Assembly (NCBI GenBank): GCA_041745765.1
Contig: JBGTIH010000039.1
Coordinates: 1-23,529 of the forward strand
Origin: JAHCHG01 sp041745765
GTDB taxonomy: Bacteria > Acidobacteriota > Blastocatellia > Pyrinomonadales > Pyrinomonadaceae
DNA length: 23,529 nucleotides
Direction: 5' to 3'
The position numbers and the translations under genes are program-made. The notes under the pieces are model-generated. The model saw nothing but the letters and a program-made list of their open reading frames with translations. It ran no database searches and was not told the origin of the DNA. Below, piece by piece: positions 1 through 6,745 of the stretch (the stretch's first letter is position 1; each line of letters begins with the position of its first letter).

Positions 1-63
1 TATGTGTTGGATTTGAGCGAGATTCCGCCGCCGCTTGATATTGAATACACTTTCAAATTATGA
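1..63 (+). CDS. C-terminal end of an unidentified protein (partial)
   Basis: Frame 1 is open from the window edge and encodes 20 residues (YVLDLSEIPPPLDIEYTFKL) before a TGA at 61-63. The start lies outside the window. The piece is too short to name a family. It matters mainly as context: it is convergent with the CBASS operon ending at 98, so no further CBASS gene (E1 or JAB) follows the E2 gene on the minus strand, and it may be the last gene of the flanking chromosome on the left of the island. No clear terminator hairpin is visible in the 34 bases between them. Confidence 0.5.
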   Translation, partial: YVLDLSEIPPPLDIEYTFKL

Positions 64-97
64 ATAGGACAAGCAAAAACTAAGAAAATCAACATCG

Positions 98-697
98 TTA
101 AACCAAAGTGGGAATTTTTTCCCTTATCTCTGCCATACCCCGATGGTCGTGCCACCTAACCATTGATTCTTCGCTCTCGCTAAACGCGACAGTTACGCCT
201 GTGTTATTTACAGACAGAATATAAGGCAGTTCAAACGGGTCGCCGATTTCCGCGAGTTCATCGCGTGAAGCTAAAACCAGCCATTGCAGTGCGCGTTCGA
301 CGTGCCATCTGAGTCTTACTCCGGCATCGAAAGGTTCGTCATTATCATAAACTCTGCCTAGTGAGCGAACCGGCGTATCCAGACAAAGTTTTCCGGTTCG
401 CCATTCTTGAACGGAGTCGCCGTTATAATTTTGATGTTGAAAGGTGACAGTTAAACCGTTTTTTGCGGACGGGTAAAAGTTTATATCTCCCGATGGATAT
501 ACTTCTGAAACTAAAACACACCAATCAGTTACAAGCGGAACATATTCCGAAGCAAACAGTTTAGGAGCTAGTCTTAAATCAAGCCGCCACATTTTTTGCC
601 GCTCTTGCCATTTCCAATCGTCTAAAAACTCGACTCCTCTAATTTGTTCAAGAGAACGTCGTGCAAGTTTTAATTCGGAACTTACCACTAAATCCAT
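98..697 (-). CDS. Stand-alone E2-like (ubiquitin-conjugating fold) protein of E2-only CBASS
   Basis: A 199-residue protein that I read as the bacterial E2-like component of type II CBASS. What is seen: a 'YPSGDINFYP' strand segment (about residues 67-76), a TFQHQN motif with H88 and N90 in the place of the eukaryotic HPN motif, then WRTGKLCLD with C105 as candidate catalytic cysteine, and a WHVERALQWL helix at about 131-140. This order fits the UBC fold. In full type II CBASS the E2 domain is fused to an E1 domain (Cap2) and partnered by a JAB protease (Cap3); E2-only versions are known and act on the CD-NTase C terminus. The gene is last in the minus-strand operon, 8 bases after the CD-NTase, and no E1 or JAB gene follows. 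Function is inferred from motif and neighbour. Confidence 0.75.
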   Translation of the reverse strand: MDLVVSSELKLARRSLEQIRGVEFLDDWKWQERQKMWRLDLRLAPKLFASEYVPLVTDWCVLVSEVYPSGDINFYPSAKNGLTVTFQHQNYNGDSVQEWRTGKLCLDTPVRSLGRVYDNDEPFDAGVRLRWHVERALQWLVLASRDELAEIGDPFELPYILSVNNTGVTVAFSESEESMVRWHDHRGMAEIREKIPTLV

Positions 698-705
698 TTA
701 ATTTT

Positions 706-1863
706 TTAAGCATAACGACCTTTGCCGGGCGTAGTAACCTGAACACGCGGAGTAAAACCGCCTTGTTTTTGATTTGAAGAATCGTCATTGTCGCCGCCGT
801 TATTTTTTACTTCCGGCGGCGCGGGAAATCGTTTTCCGAAAATCTCTATCCAAGCCAACGCGCTCCCTCTGACCGATTCGTCATCTAACGCGCGACGGGC
901 GATTTTAGCGGCATCCCGAACCTGTTCATAAAAAGCGGTAAAGTCTTCAACTGTAATCCGATGCCACACATTGTGTTCGGGAACTCCGTGGTCGGAAAAA
1001 ACTGGAACTTGTTGCGCCGCGTAATAATCAGCCAAATTGTCAACGATGCCTTCCAAAGTCAGCGTCGCGCCTTCGGCAACCGAATCAATTTCGTCAGGGC
1101 AATACAATCCGATTAAGTGTTCGAGAGGATAACCTTTCGGGTATTTCGGTTCGGAGTAATTGACGCGCCGCCACCATTTCAAAACCTTGACGACATTAAC
1201 ATAGTGACAGTTGCAGTTCGCATTTTTATTCCGCGTCCATTTAATTTGTTCCAACGGATGTGTTGATTGCCAGCATTCGGCATCGCGGTCTGGAATTCTC
1301 AAAGGTTCGAGCTTCCATTCGGCTTGCTGCGCGGCGCGCTTGAGCATAAATTCCGTCATCGTCGAACTCGAACGCTCAGAAAATCCGACCCAAGCCGGGA
1401 CGAGCCGCCAATCTCTTGCCGTTTCCAAACTTTCTTCGTCGCTGACGCTCGCCGATTTTAGCGCGTCCCGGTCGGCTTGGGTCGGGGCGGATGTTATTAC
1501 CAAATCGAGGTCAACGTATGACATACTGATGCCAATCGAACGACCTTGCGGTTCCCATTTGCCTTTGTAGTGTTTATCGAGAAATGGGGTGAACAGAGCC
1601 ATCGCATCTTCAGGAGTCGTGCTTTCGGGAATTGTCGTAACGACGACGACATCAACATCCGCGCGTTTTCCGCCGTGCGGACGAATTGCCGTCGCGCGGC
1701 GATAACTTCCTTGCAGAAAAGTGTTGACGATAAATTTAGATAGATCTTCGTCTGCCCACAATCTATTCTGAAGAGTCTTGTGTCCGGTTTTCAACTCGTC
1801 ACGATGGTTTTGCTGTAATCTTATGTCGGCTAAAAAATCTGAAAAGTATGTGTTTAATTTCAC
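706..1863 (-). CDS. CD-NTase (SMODS nucleotidyltransferase), CBASS signal synthase
   Basis: A 385-residue cGAS/DncV-like nucleotidyltransferase that would make a cyclic oligonucleotide on phage infection. The Pol-beta-type active site is intact: QGS (G52-S53), then ADVDVVVV with metal-binding D69 and D71, and SYVDLDLV with the third acid at D118 or D120. The central and C-terminal part (KVLKWWRRV and following, from about residue 228) is helical as in CD-NTases. The last residues, after a Gly/Asn/Asp-rich linker at about 354-368, are GKGRYA. A flexible tail ending in a small residue is expected if the neighbouring E2 conjugates the C terminus. The partner effector is Cap4/SAVED, which in known systems reads cyclic trinucleotides made by clade D enzymes, but I cannot fix the clade or product. 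It lies 42 bases after the Cap4 gene and 8 before the E2 gene. Confidence 0.9.
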   Translation of the reverse strand: MKLNTYFSDFLADIRLQQNHRDELKTGHKTLQNRLWADEDLSKFIVNTFLQGSYRRATAIRPHGGKRADVDVVVVTTIPESTTPEDAMALFTPFLDKHYKGKWEPQGRSIGISMSYVDLDLVITSAPTQADRDALKSASVSDEESLETARDWRLVPAWVGFSERSSSTMTEFMLKRAAQQAEWKLEPLRIPDRDAECWQSTHPLEQIKWTRNKNANCNCHYVNVVKVLKWWRRVNYSEPKYPKGYPLEHLIGLYCPDEIDSVAEGATLTLEGIVDNLADYYAAQQVPVFSDHGVPEHNVWHRITVEDFTAFYEQVRDAAKIARRALDDESVRGSALAWIEIFGKRFPAPPEVKNNGGDNDDSSNQKQGGFTPRVQVTTPGKGRYA

Positions 1864-1905
1864 GGAAAACTCCTTATTTTTGTAATTTTATTCTAGTCGT
1901 TTATT

Positions 1906-3435
1906 TCAAATCACCGGAAAAGTGATAGCTGGTAAGTATCCGCCCGGTGTCATCGCATCAAAATCGTATTCATAAATCGTGCAAACTCCCAACCCACGCG
2001 CCGATTGTCCGAGCCAGAAGAGCATAGCGTTTGGCGCAGCGGCGAAAATATGCAGGTTGCCTCTGCGCTCGTCAGGACTACGTTTGACGGCAGAACTAAG
2101 TAATTGCTCGATAAGCTGAAAGCCGTGCGTCGCATCCCGAACCGCTGCTTGTCCGGGAAATGGATTAATTTTGCATTCGATAATTCGACTGACTTTCGGT
2201 AGATGTTCTTGAACGTATAATTCGACATCCTGTGTTACATCCCGACTAACGCTGATGGCTAAAGCGACATCATTTGCTTCCGCGCTTTCGCTGACTCGAA
2301 TATTCCTGATTTGCCACAACGATTCTTCAGAGTTGGCAGCAGACTTATCCGGTTGCCACAATACGCGCCCGTTTCTCGTGCTTTGCATCGGGTCAATTTT
2401 CACGCCTGTTTTACTGTGGAGTTCAAAACCAGCCGCGAAAGCTATCGAATTGTGTGTGTCCAAATACAAACGATATTGTCTTGTCGAATCGGCTGATTCA
2501 GCGAAAAACTTTTTAACTTCTGGATAAATTGTTCCGTGCCATAATTGCGGTTCACGGACGACTCGATTATCGAAATGTTTAACCAAACAAAGCATTTTTT
2601 CAGTAAAATGCTCCATATTTTCCGCGCGCGGCATAAAACTTCGCAGACCTAAATCAACAAACTCTTCGGACGGTTCGCGTTGACCTATCCATAAATCTTC
2701 TCTAACAGCGATGTCTTGCAAGTCGTCACGCGAAAAAGTCGTTTTCCCTTCGGCGTGCAGACGTTTTATCAATTCGATGTAATTAAAAGTTCGCTTATCA
2801 TTCGCCATCGGCTTAAAGCCTGCTGCCAATAGTCTTATGTTGGTTGCTGATTTCAGTCGCTCAAACGGCTCGCTGGCTGACCAAATGCGAAGCGGGCGCA
2901 AAACTAAATGCAGTTCATTTTCGTCGCACAATCCCAAATGATTACACCAATACTGTCTGACTCTTTTATTTCTTTTTGGAGAAAAGAGATGCGGTAATCG
3001 AATCTCGCCGTCTTGCGTTGACACAAGTTTTCGCAGCGAATTGTCAGGATGCATCTGCCAAGGCGAAACGAGATAAAACCGCACTCCGACTCCTTCCGGC
3101 GCATGTTCCCGTTGCGCGTTCAGCAACTTCTGCAAAAGGGATTGGCTCTCTGCGCCTATAAAAGCCGGTATGGTCAGATTTTCGTAAGTAAAAAAATCAT
3201 CATAGTCAACGTGAAATTTTAACTGAAAATAATCTGTGTTTACCAAACTACCGTCTGAGTCCAGAATAGGTTTGGAATAAAATTTAACAACGTCATCGAA
3301 AGATTTAACGGACGAATGTTCGTAGCCGATTTTGGAAACTTTTGTGTGCGGATAAAAAAGTTCGCAAGCTTCTTTCCAAAAGAAAAGTGCCTGATAGTCG
3401 TCTCCGCTTTGTCGTGCAATAATGGCTCTAGTCAT
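1906..3435 (-). CDS. cap4: Cap4-like CBASS effector: DUF4297-type nuclease plus SAVED domain
   Basis: A 509-residue protein, about the usual Cap4 length. The N terminus has GDDYQALFFW (residues 11-20), SFDDVV (D47/D48) and YFQLKFH with Q71 and K73: the D...QxK core of the restriction-endonuclease fold seen in DUF4297 dsDNases. The C-terminal about 200 residues end with LHIFAAAPNA, FWLGQSARGLG, a YEYDFD strand and GGYLPAITFPVI, the classic signature of a SAVED domain, the CRISPR-derived sensor of cyclic oligonucleotides. Known Cap4 proteins oligomerise when the SAVED domain binds a cyclic trinucleotide and then cut dsDNA indiscriminately. The gene lies 23 bases after the GIY-YIG gene and 42 before the CD-NTase, so all four genes are probably one transcript. 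Confidence is high from both termini plus context. Confidence 0.88.
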   Translation of the reverse strand: MTRAIIARQSGDDYQALFFWKEACELFYPHTKVSKIGYEHSSVKSFDDVVKFYSKPILDSDGSLVNTDYFQLKFHVDYDDFFTYENLTIPAFIGAESQSLLQKLLNAQREHAPEGVGVRFYLVSPWQMHPDNSLRKLVSTQDGEIRLPHLFSPKRNKRVRQYWCNHLGLCDENELHLVLRPLRIWSASEPFERLKSATNIRLLAAGFKPMANDKRTFNYIELIKRLHAEGKTTFSRDDLQDIAVREDLWIGQREPSEEFVDLGLRSFMPRAENMEHFTEKMLCLVKHFDNRVVREPQLWHGTIYPEVKKFFAESADSTRQYRLYLDTHNSIAFAAGFELHSKTGVKIDPMQSTRNGRVLWQPDKSAANSEESLWQIRNIRVSESAEANDVALAISVSRDVTQDVELYVQEHLPKVSRIIECKINPFPGQAAVRDATHGFQLIEQLLSSAVKRSPDERRGNLHIFAAAPNAMLFWLGQSARGLGVCTIYEYDFDAMTPGGYLPAITFPVI

Positions 3436-3458
3436 AAATTATTAGCTAAAATTTGTCT

Positions 3459-3800
3459 TTATATACCAACTCTATTCCAAGGATAAATATGAGTTTTCAG
3501 CAAACGATTTTGCATTTCAAAAGCCATTTCCTTAGTCGGAAGTGCCTGCGAACGATAATACAAATGCCATCCTTTAGCTAAATGCCAATCAATAATTTCC
3601 GACAAATGTGAAGTGCGTCTTGCGTGAGTCGTGATTCTGCATTTCTCATTTTGGGTTTCGCCTACATAAACTATATTTGCATTACCTTTTCTAGCTCCGG
3701 CAACCACCAATTCGTAACAAGCCGGACCGTTATAATATAATTCCTGCGGGTACCAGAAATTTTCATCGGCTATTTTTATCAAGTTAGTCCACCTACTCAT
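3459..3800 (-). CDS. Small GIY-YIG-fold nuclease-like protein, first gene of the CBASS operon
   Basis: I prefer the ATG at 3800 (113 residues) to the upstream one at 3869 because AAGGA sits 9 bases before it and the longer form would run through the operator palindromes. The protein shows all GIY-YIG landmarks in order: CYE (28-30) for GIY, VYVGE with Y45-V46-G47 for YIG, R55 and H59 in CRITTHAR, catalytic-type E95 in AFEMQNRLL, and N109 in the final YPWN. It is therefore probably a compact, single-domain, active nuclease with no added DNA-binding domain. It is promoter-proximal in the CBASS operon and presumably controlled by the same repressor. GIY-YIG proteins are not, to my knowledge, a standard CBASS component; it could be an accessory effector or an independent gene captured under the same promoter. 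Confidence 0.72.
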   Translation of the reverse strand: MSRWTNLIKIADENFWYPQELYYNGPACYELVVAGARKGNANIVYVGETQNEKCRITTHARRTSHLSEIIDWHLAKGWHLYYRSQALPTKEMAFEMQNRLLKTHIYPWNRVGI

Positions 3801-3852
3801 AAAATTCCATCCTTGTTTCCTTACTAACGTAAAGAAATCCTTGAAAATTAAA

Positions 3853-3885
3853 TTGATAAAGAATATCATTGATATTCGGTATCAA
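3853..3885. promoter_or_regulatory. Two tandem operator palindromes (CapH-type sites O1 and O2)
   Basis: Two near-identical inverted repeats share one base: TTGATA-N5-TATCAT at 3853-3869 and TTGATA-N5-TATCAA at 3869-3885, centres 16 bp apart. They lie between the divergent CBASS operon and the XRE/metallopeptidase genes, on the CBASS side, 53-85 bases upstream of the GIY-YIG start. Palindromes of this size are typical of XRE-family dimers. Occupancy should block CBASS transcription; that step is inference. Confidence 0.7.
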
Positions 3886-3902
3886 CGTGCAAGTTATCAA
3901 AA

Positions 3903-3919
3903 TTGATATTGAATGTCAA
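3903..3919. promoter_or_regulatory. Third operator palindrome (O3) over the repressor-gene promoter
   Basis: TTGATA-N5-TGTCAA, the same motif as O1/O2 with one mismatch in the right half. Its centre is 34 bp from that of O2. It overlaps the predicted -35 of the repressor gene, so it probably serves autoregulation. A lone half-site TATCAA lies between at 3895-3900. Confidence 0.65.
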
Positions 3920-3937
3920 TTTTTTCTTAGATATATT
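3909..3937 (+). promoter_or_regulatory. Putative promoter of the XRE/metallopeptidase genes
   Basis: TTGAAT (3909-3914), a 17-bp spacer and TATATT (3932-3937) form a reasonable sigma70-type promoter 20 bases before the repressor start codon. The -35 lies inside operator O3. An AGGTGA ribosome-binding site at 3944-3949 is 7 bases from the ATG. Assigned by eye only. Confidence 0.45.
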
Positions 3938-3956
3938 TCAGACAGGTGATTTAATA

Positions 3957-4337
3957 ATGACTTTTGGTAAAGTTTTGCAAAGAATTAGGCGTTCCAAAGA
4001 TATGACGCAAAGAGAAGTAGCTAAAAAAATCGGTATGGATTTTTCCTATTTTTCACGGCTCGAAAATGACCGATTTGACTCAAAACCGACTCCTGAAACA
4101 ATAGATAAAATTGCCGCCGCTTTAGATTGCGATGAAATAGAGCGAGATGAATTGATGGGAGCGGCTGGAAGAATTACCGGAGAACTGGAGAAGGCGGCGC
4201 AAATAGCTAACAAGAATCCTGAAATGATGAAATTATTTCGTTCCGCAGTTCACTTGTCGCCGGAGAAACTTGCTCAGTATGCCGAACAAATAGAAGCGGA
4301 TGCCCGGCAAGCAATAAAATCTGGTAATAAAGGATAA
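3957..4337 (+). CDS. capH: XRE-family HTH repressor, CapH-like
   Basis: The ATG at 3957 has an AGGTGA ribosome site 7 bases upstream, so the 126-residue form (MTFGKVLQRIRR...) is chosen over an 18-residue N-terminal extension that would begin in the operator O3. Residues 6-56 form a canonical XRE HTH: MTQREVAKKIGMDFSYFSRLE with recognition helix around 29-37, then PTPETIDKIAAAL. The C-terminal half (about 75-126) is predicted helical and probably the dimer and cleavage region. It is followed 2 bases later by an ImmA/IrrE metallopeptidase and diverges from a CBASS operon, which is the CapH/CapP arrangement: the repressor keeps CBASS off until the peptidase cleaves it in response to DNA damage. 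Function is inferred from this pairing plus the palindromes in front. Confidence 0.8.
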   Translation: MTFGKVLQRIRRSKDMTQREVAKKIGMDFSYFSRLENDRFDSKPTPETIDKIAAALDCDEIERDELMGAAGRITGELEKAAQIANKNPEMMKLFRSAVHLSPEKLAQYAEQIEADARQAIKSGNKG

Positions 4338-4339
4338 AA

Positions 4340-5155
4340 ATGATGATAGACCCGAATCTTGAAATTCCTGAACCGTCTAAATTCGTTTCATTCAAAACAG
4401 TTGATTCAATCGCTTTGCAGCTCAGTCAACTATATCGGAGAGAAAGTAAAAACAAGCAAGGTTATCCCTTGGACTGTGAAAGATTTGCTGATTGGCTTGA
4501 ATTATCAATCTACTCGGATGAATTCGATGAACCGGAGGGAGCTTCATTTTTCGCTGGACTTACTATTTCTGATGGCGGGACAGTTTACATCAATGAGAAA
4601 CACCGCCAACTTTTCGACGAACGACCTGACGTATATGTGATTTGCATTGGACACGAAATAGGACACGCGACTTTAAAGCACCTCAGCCATCCCTCGATTA
4701 ATCAGGAATTTCCGCTATTTTCCGAAAGCAGTCAAAACGAACAATTTATGCTTCATAGTAGTTCGTGGTTTCAATACGGACTACCAAAAGATGAAGTTGA
4801 AAAGCGAAAAATCTTTTCAAAACAATTAAAAGAAAATTTGGTGAAGAAAGCTGTTTTAGATTCCGATGCGCGACGAGAATTACGACAACTCGACGAAAAA
4901 TTTGAGCCTGATTGGATGTTCAAGCAAGCCGAACACTTCGCCAAATGCCTGTGTATTCCGCAGGATAAATTATATGAATTGCTGGAAATTACACCTCTGA
5001 TGAAAGGTTGGAGACCAATCTATAGACTTGCTGAAGCATTTGGGGTTTCCCTGTCCGTAATGAAATCCAGATTGCTAAACTTAAATCTTATTGAGATAGG
5101 TAAAGACAATCAACCAATCCCTGTTTCTCAAAACAATCAAGGAACTTTATTTTAA
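4340..5155 (+). CDS. capP: ImmA/IrrE-family zinc metallopeptidase, CapP-like
   Basis: A 271-residue protein with the gluzincin motif HEIGH (H105-E106-H109) and a later QAEHFAKCLCIP segment (residues 196-207) in which E198 is the likely third zinc ligand, matching the ImmA/IrrE pattern of E-x3-FA-x-L-x-x-P. The following AEAFGVSLSVMKSRLLNLNLI (231-251) is the usual C-terminal helix pair of the family. Such peptidases cleave their cognate XRE repressor; CapP does so on sensing single-stranded DNA or DNA damage. The gene starts 2 bases after the repressor stop, with AAAGGA overlapping that stop, so the two are translationally linked. An insertion of about 75 residues between HEIGH and the third ligand (roughly 115-190) is longer than in minimal ImmA proteins. 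Confidence 0.82.
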   Translation: MMIDPNLEIPEPSKFVSFKTVDSIALQLSQLYRRESKNKQGYPLDCERFADWLELSIYSDEFDEPEGASFFAGLTISDGGTVYINEKHRQLFDERPDVYVICIGHEIGHATLKHLSHPSINQEFPLFSESSQNEQFMLHSSSWFQYGLPKDEVEKRKIFSKQLKENLVKKAVLDSDARRELRQLDEKFEPDWMFKQAEHFAKCLCIPQDKLYELLEITPLMKGWRPIYRLAEAFGVSLSVMKSRLLNLNLIEIGKDNQPIPVSQNNQGTLF

Positions 5156-5404
5156 AAACGATTTGCCCATTTGAATCTGTGCCAGAACTGTCCGGCAATA
5201 CAGCTATCAACAAGTCGCGTAGCTAAAAAGTGCCGGAGAATTAATTAAAGCTGCCAATGACTATATAGTTAAAGCGCGATGCGAGAAATTGCGCGTAATG
5301 GCTTCGGATTGATTTACAAGGTTATGAAAATTCGGCAATTAGAGCTAAAATTATAAATCGTCTTATTTTTTTCTGCTTGACATTAATTACAGGAAACAAC
5401 GGTT
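5156..5404. other. Non-coding gap with nested inverted repeats before ptuA
   Basis: No convincing gene. It contains nested inverted repeats: TCCGGCA (5191-5197) pairs with TGCCGGA (5231-5237), and inside it AGCTA (5202-5206) pairs with TAGCT (5220-5224). There is also a palindrome ACTATATAGT (5260-5269). The structure has no U-tract, so it is not an obvious terminator. Short open stretches near 5222-5310 (for example GELIKAANDYIVKARCEKLR in one frame) are bounded by stops and may be gene debris. AGGA at 5391-5394 precedes the ptuA start by 10 bases. Confidence 0.4.
5343..5362 (+). repeat. 20-bp direct repeat, copy 1 (upstream of ptuA)
   Basis: AGCTAAAATTATAAATCGTC matches 19 of 20 bases with 7563-7582 (AGCTACAATTATAAATCGTC), which spans the stop codon of ptuB. 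The two copies bracket the ptuA-ptuB pair. The region is A+T-rich, so chance is not excluded. Confidence 0.5.
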
Positions 5405-6697
5405 ATGTTTTTACAAAGAATTGAGCTTGAAAACGTCAGAAGCATTGAGCATTTGGAACTTAATTTTAAATCGGATTCGGATAAACCGAGAAGATGGACG
5501 CTGCTTCTCGGCGAAAACGGGACGGGCAAAAGCTCCATTCTTCGGTCAATCGCTCTGATTACTGCCGGAAGTGCCGCGCTTTCCGAACTGCTTCTCAAAC
5601 CTGATTCGTGGGTGCGGCTCGGCGCGAAAGGATGCCGCATCGAAGCCGATTTAGTAACCGCCGACGGCGAGGAGCGGCAAATCTCGCTTTCCTGGTCGCG
5701 CGGAGAAAATATTCGCGATTTGTTTGAAAAAAATAAACTGACGCTCGATAAATTGGATTCCGCACTCACGCATTCGACGAGAAATTATTTTACCGTCGGC
5801 TACGGTGCTTCGCGCCGTTTGGGAAGTGCGCGCTTCGCATCGCAAAGTTTTGATACCAACCAACACCCGCGAGCGCGAAACGTCGCCACTCTTTTCTCAA
5901 ACGATGCCGTTATGAACCCGCTCGATACATGGGCGATGGATTTGGAATACCGGAAAAGCAGTCAGGGGTTTGAAATCGTCCAGCAAACAATCTCCGAACT
6001 TTTGCCGGACGTAAAAATATCGCGCATTGACCGCGAAAAGCGCGAATTATTATTTGAAACGCCCGACGGGGAACTGCCGCTGGACCAGTTGAGCGACGGT
6101 TATCAAAATATGGCGGGCTGGTGCGGGGATTTATTGTATCGCATCACGGAAACTTACGAAGACTACAAAAATCCACTGAAAGCGAGAGGTCTGCTGCTCG
6201 TCGACGAAATTGATTTGCACCTTCATCCGGTTTGGCAGCGTGTTTTGAGACAATTTCTCAAAGAAAAAATGCCGAATCTCCAAATTTTGTCAACAACTCA
6301 TTCGCCTTTGACAGCGCAGGAAGCGGGCGAAAATGAATTGTATTTCCTGCGGCGTTCGAGTCAAACGCAGGCTTCGGAACTCGAAATGTACAACGGCGCG
6401 CCGAACAAACTGTTCACGCATCAAGTTTTGCTCAGCCCGGCTTTCGGTTTCGATTCGACGAATTCAAAAAAAGTCGAGGATATGCGCGGAGAGTATGAGC
6501 AGTTGTCGAGCCTCGATAAAAAGCTAAACAAAAAGGATGAACGTCGGTTGAGTGAATTGCGCGAGGAACTCGGCGACATTCCCGATTGGAGCAGGGAAAC
6601 CGAACAAGACAAAAAACAATTTGCCTTGCTTGAAAAAATCGAAGCCGCGCTCGTTTCAAACGGCAACAATACGAACGGCGGCGATAAGACCAAATAG
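5405..6697 (+). CDS. ptuA: AAA15/OLD-type ATPase, PtuA-like (Septu)
   Basis: A 430-residue ABC/SMC-like ATPase. Motifs: Walker A GENGTGKS (36-43), signature-like LSDGYQNM (229-236), Walker B LLLVDEID (263-270, D267-E268) and an H-loop TTHSP (297-301). The N terminus MFLQRIELENVRSIEHLEL is the typical AAA15 first strand. The C terminus past about residue 335 is charged and helical with an acidic/basic stretch, ending in a low-complexity NGNNTNGG tail. The next gene is an HNH nuclease, which is the PtuA-PtuB pairing of the Septu defence system and of Ec78-type retrons. No reverse transcriptase is nearby, so stand-alone Septu is the better label. In known systems PtuA oligomers hold the PtuB nuclease and release its activity when ATP falls. 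Confidence 0.75.
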   Translation: MFLQRIELENVRSIEHLELNFKSDSDKPRRWTLLLGENGTGKSSILRSIALITAGSAALSELLLKPDSWVRLGAKGCRIEADLVTADGEERQISLSWSRGENIRDLFEKNKLTLDKLDSALTHSTRNYFTVGYGASRRLGSARFASQSFDTNQHPRARNVATLFSNDAVMNPLDTWAMDLEYRKSSQGFEIVQQTISELLPDVKISRIDREKRELLFETPDGELPLDQLSDGYQNMAGWCGDLLYRITETYEDYKNPLKARGLLLVDEIDLHLHPVWQRVLRQFLKEKMPNLQILSTTHSPLTAQEAGENELYFLRRSSQTQASELEMYNGAPNKLFTHQVLLSPAFGFDSTNSKKVEDMRGEYEQLSSLDKKLNKKDERRLSELREELGDIPDWSRETEQDKKQFALLEKIEAALVSNGNNTNGGDKTK

Positions 6698-6745
6698 AGA
6701 ATTTGGAATTTCATCGGTTATGCGGAAAATTTATCAGCGTCAAAT

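Noticed and set aside
5377..5404. TTGACA as promoter of ptuA
   Set aside because: It is only about 22 bases from the start codon, leaving no room for a -10 and a leader; no matching -10 is visible.
5156..6697. Retron upstream of ptuA/ptuB
   Set aside because: PtuAB occurs with Ec78-type retrons and the gap has inverted repeats, but no reverse transcriptase gene exists on either strand nearby, so a functional retron is excluded in this window.
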